A DNA stretch of 64,000 nt from contig NZ_JAHKRR010000004.1 in NCBI RefSeq assembly GCF_018863395.1, positions 62,001 to 126,000 on the forward strand, written 5' to 3'. Numbering within the stretch: the stretch's first letter is position 1; every line of letters starts with the position of its first letter. This DNA comes from Sinomicrobium weinanense. Lineage in GTDB: Bacteria > Bacteroidota > Bacteroidia > Flavobacteriales > Flavobacteriaceae. This document shows, piece after piece, positions 61,542 to 64,000 of this stretch. The position numbers and the translations under genes were made by a program. The notes beneath the pieces are model-generated. The model did not search any database, was not told the origin of the DNA, and saw nothing but the letters and a program-made list of their open reading frames with translations.

Positions 61542-62321
61542 ATGGATAAGGACGAATTGTTAAAATTATTCCGGGACAACGAAGGGCATTTTGTCCCCGG
61601 GATTTACAATTACTGTGACCGTTGGTGCGAGCGTTGCAGCTTTAGGTCGAAATGCCGGGTGTTTAGCATGGAAGAAGGCAGGACAGATGAAGAAAAGGAT
61701 GCCGGTAATGAAAAATTCTGGAAAAAAGTAGGTGAAAACCTGAAGCTGGCCATGGAAATGCTTGCGCATATGGCTGAAAAAAAAGGCATAGACCTTCAGG
61801 AAATGGAAGAGTACGCCCCGGAAGAAGAAGCCAAACTGGAAAAAAGAGCTTCAAAACACTATTTGTCGGTGATCAGTAAGAAATATGCCGGTAAAAATGA
61901 GCATTGGCTCCGGAAAAATGAAAAACTGCTCCATAAAACAGGAGAAGAATTCCGGGAAAATACCCTGATGGGACTCTCGGAAGATAAAGCAAGGGAGTCG
62001 GTGATGGAAGTCCGTGATGCCGTAGAAGTGATCCATTGGTACAGCTTTCAGATCCACGTAAAGATTATGAGGGCCCTGCAACACGGAAAGCTGAACCCGG
62101 AATGGGAAGATCCCGTTCAGAACGACGTCAACGGATCGGCAAAAGTAGCCCTGATCGGTACCCGCCGTTCCATGGCGGCCTGGAGTGTCCTGCTCTCCCG
62201 GTTTGGGACACACGAGGACGAAATACTCGAAATACTGGTATTGCTGGAGAACATCAAAAAAGGGATTCTCGAAGAATTTCCGGATGTAGAGAAATTTCAT
62301 CGCCCCGGTTTTGACGACTGA
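61542..62321 (+). CDS. Hypothetical protein with a C-X3-C-X2-C-X5-C motif
   Basis: The 259-residue protein has Cys25, Cys29, Cys32 and Cys38 in the block YNYCDRWCERCSFRSKCRVF. This suggests a metal-binding or Fe-S site. The rest is mostly alpha-helical with Lys/Glu-rich stretches and no other recognised motif. I start at ATG 61542 because longer upstream reading shows no conserved features. I do not know its function. It lies between recO and ileS. Confidence 0.65.
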   Translation: MDKDELLKLFRDNEGHFVPGIYNYCDRWCERCSFRSKCRVFSMEEGRTDEEKDAGNEKFWKKVGENLKLAMEMLAHMAEKKGIDLQEMEEYAPEEEAKLEKRASKHYLSVISKKYAGKNEHWLRKNEKLLHKTGEEFRENTLMGLSEDKARESVMEVRDAVEVIHWYSFQIHVKIMRALQHGKLNPEWEDPVQNDVNGSAKVALIGTRRSMAAWSVLLSRFGTHEDEILEILVLLENIKKGILEEFPDVEKFHRPGFDD

Positions 62322-62579
62322 TAAAAAAGAGCGAGGGGGCAGCATGGTTCTCAACTAAAAATAATTGGTGTATCCGTGACTCCTTGAAAACAGAGGATTT
62401 GAAGGAGGTAACTCAAAATAATCCCCCGGATCAGCATAAAATATCAGTTGTAATTCCGGCCGGATGTTGTATACGGTTTTTCCTGTTGCGCTCTTAACAT
62501 CTTTTCCGTTCTTTCCCCCTTTACAATTCATTGAAAATGATTAATTTCGCAGTCTTAAAAGCATAAGGAGAATATACAC

Positions 62580-64000
62580 ATGAAATTTACCGAGTATAAA
62601 GGACTTGAGCTGCCCAAAGTGGCGGAAGAAACCCTCAACTATTGGGAAGAGAATACCATATTCGAAAAAAGTGTATCCACGCGCGAAGGCCGTGAACCTT
62701 ACGTGTTCTACGAAGGCCCGCCCTCTGCGAACGGATTGCCGGGAATACACCACGTGATGGCCCGTGCCATTAAGGATATTTTTTGCCGGTATAAAACGCA
62801 GAAAGGATACCAGGTGAAACGTAAGGCCGGATGGGACACCCATGGGCTCCCCGTAGAACTCGGTGTAGAGAAAGAACTCGGTATCACCAAAGAAGACATC
62901 GGAAAGAAAATATCGGTAGAAGAGTACAACCGCGCCTGTAAAGAAGCCGTTATGCGCTATACCGACATCTGGAACGACCTTACCCGTAAAATGGGCTATT
63001 GGGTAGATATGGATAACCCCTACATCACCTATAAGTCCAAATATATGGAAAGTGTATGGTGGTTGCTAAAACAAATATACAACAAGGGGCTGATATACAA
63101 AGGTTATACTATACAACCCTATTCTCCCAAGGCCGGGACAGGCTTGAGTTCGCACGAGCTCAACCAGCCGGGGTGCTACCGTGACGTTACGGATACGACG
63201 ATTATCGCCCAGTTCAGGGCTAAAACGGAAACCCTTCCGGAAATGCTTCGCGGACATGGAGATATTCACCTGCTGGCCTGGACCACCACACCGTGGACAT
63301 TACCGTCCAACACCGCCCTGACCGTAGGCCCGAAGATCGAATATGTACTGGTAAAGACATTCAATCAATATACCTTTGAGCCCATCCATGTGATGCTGGC
63401 CAAAAACCTGGTGGGCAATCTCTTTGCCGGCAAGTATTATCAGGCGGAAGGAGAAGAGGATTTTGAACAGTACACACCCGACAAGAAAAAAATACCTTAC
63501 CAGGTGCTGACAGAATGCAGGGGAACAGACCTGGTAGGCATAGTGTACGAACAGCTGTTGCCCTATGCGCTTCCGTATCAACATCCCGAAAACGCCTTCA
63601 GGGTGATCTCAGGAGATTTTGTGACTACCGAAGACGGTACGGGAATAGTACACACCGCCCCTACCTTTGGTGCGGACGATGCCAGGGTGGCCAAAGAAGC
63701 TACCCCGGAAGTACCACCTATGCTGATACTGGACGAAAACAACAATCCCGTGCCCCTCGTGGACCTGCAGGGACGTTTTCGCAAAGAATTGTCCGAAATA
63801 GGCGGTAAATATGTAAAGAACGAATACTATGACGACGGCGAAGCCCCGGAAAAATCGGTAGATGTAGAGATCGCTATAAAGCTGAAGGAAGAGAACAAGG
63901 CTTTTAAGGTAGAAAAATACGTGCACAGTTATCCGCACTGTTGGAGGACAGATAAGCCCGTATTGTACTACCCGCTCGATTCGTGGTTCATAAAGATCAC
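62580..64000 (+). CDS. ileS: Isoleucyl-tRNA synthetase, N-terminal part
   Basis: The frame runs off the right edge, with 473 complete codons present. The class I HIGH-type motif is PSANGLPGIHHV at about residues 44-56. The editing (CP1) domain has 'HLLAWTTTPWTLPSNTALTV'. It charges tRNA(Ile). The start is ATG at 62580, with a good ribosome-binding site AAGGAG in the preceding bases. No T-box or other leader is recognised in the 258-bp gap upstream. Confidence 0.93.
   Translation, partial: MKFTEYKGLELPKVAEETLNYWEENTIFEKSVSTREGREPYVFYEGPPSANGLPGIHHVMARAIKDIFCRYKTQKGYQVKRKAGWDTHGLPVELGVEKELGITKEDIGKKISVEEYNRACKEAVMRYTDIWNDLTRKMGYWVDMDNPYITYKSKYMESVWWLLKQIYNKGLIYKGYTIQPYSPKAGTGLSSHELNQPGCYRDVTDTTIIAQFRAKTETLPEMLRGHGDIHLLAWTTTPWTLPSNTALTVGPKIEYVLVKTFNQYTFEPIHVMLAKNLVGNLFAGKYYQAEGEEDFEQYTPDKKKIPYQVLTECRGTDLVGIVYEQLLPYALPYQHPENAFRVISGDFVTTEDGTGIVHTAPTFGADDARVAKEATPEVPPMLILDENNNPVPLVDLQGRFRKELSEIGGKYVKNEYYDDGEAPEKSVDVEIAIKLKEENKAFKVEKYVHSYPHCWRTDKPVLYYPLDSWFIKI

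Overview
The window is a chromosomal segment from a member of the Bacteroidota, most likely family Flavobacteriaceae. Evidence for this is the complete Bat aerotolerance operon, Bacteroidota-type promoters (-7 consensus TAnnTTTG) in place of E. coli-like boxes, DnaE with an N-terminal proofreading exonuclease, an HU-CCDC81/SPOR protein, a mevalonate pathway next to an archaeal-type UbiA prenyltransferase, and many short intergenic palindromes. Most of the window is core genome. I see no rRNA, tRNA, CRISPR array, transposase or prophage.

Layout. 1-141 is the tail of a cation-efflux (CDF) protein. 258-9753 is a minus-strand operon in the order moxR, DUF58, BatD-like, batA, batB, batC, batD, batE. 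10-17 kb holds a DUF4382 lipoprotein, an aldo/keto reductase, an SDR, an AlbA_2 protein, a phosphatase, a YdeI-like protein, a PhzF protein and a thioesterase. 17-28 kb carries an HU/SPOR protein, dprA, trpS, a GlsB-like membrane protein, a PlsC acyltransferase, dnaE, a YhiN-type flavoprotein and a DUF4168 protein. 28.6-32.7 kb is isoprenoid metabolism (diphosphomevalonate decarboxylase, mevalonate-kinase-like, UbiA) followed by an rRNA pseudouridine synthase. 32.8-37.8 kb is a minus-strand glycosyltransferase group with a purine nucleoside phosphorylase. 38-42 kb has a LEA-like lipoprotein, waaA, a DegT aminotransferase and galE. 42-53 kb is central metabolism (amidohydrolase, sucA, sucB, a cystathionine gamma-synthase family enzyme, gdhA) with small accessory genes. 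60.4-64 kb has recO, a Cys-motif hypothetical and the start of ileS.

The stand-out region is 53535-60389, a compact secretion locus. It contains an HlyD-type adaptor, a small HTH protein, seven short peptide genes and a peptidase-containing ABC exporter (PCAT). All seven peptides share a nearly identical 23-residue leader ending in Gly-Gly. Their 40-49 residue cores are hydrophobic or acidic, and none contains Lys, Arg or His. Six peptide-region promoters share a 17-bp dyad CTGCA-N7-TGCAG followed, after exactly 10 nt, by an unusual -7 box TAnnTTAG. A seventh copy of the dyad lies in front of the exporter. Most peptide genes also have their own terminator and a 5'-UTR hairpin beginning near the predicted transcription start. 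This looks like a dedicated regulon for a multi-peptide, Gly-Gly-leader export system. No immunity gene, modification enzyme or outer-membrane channel is visible, so a classical bacteriocin role is not established.

Intergenic space is rich in several families of short palindromes. Some of them form the stop codons or last residues of flanking genes.
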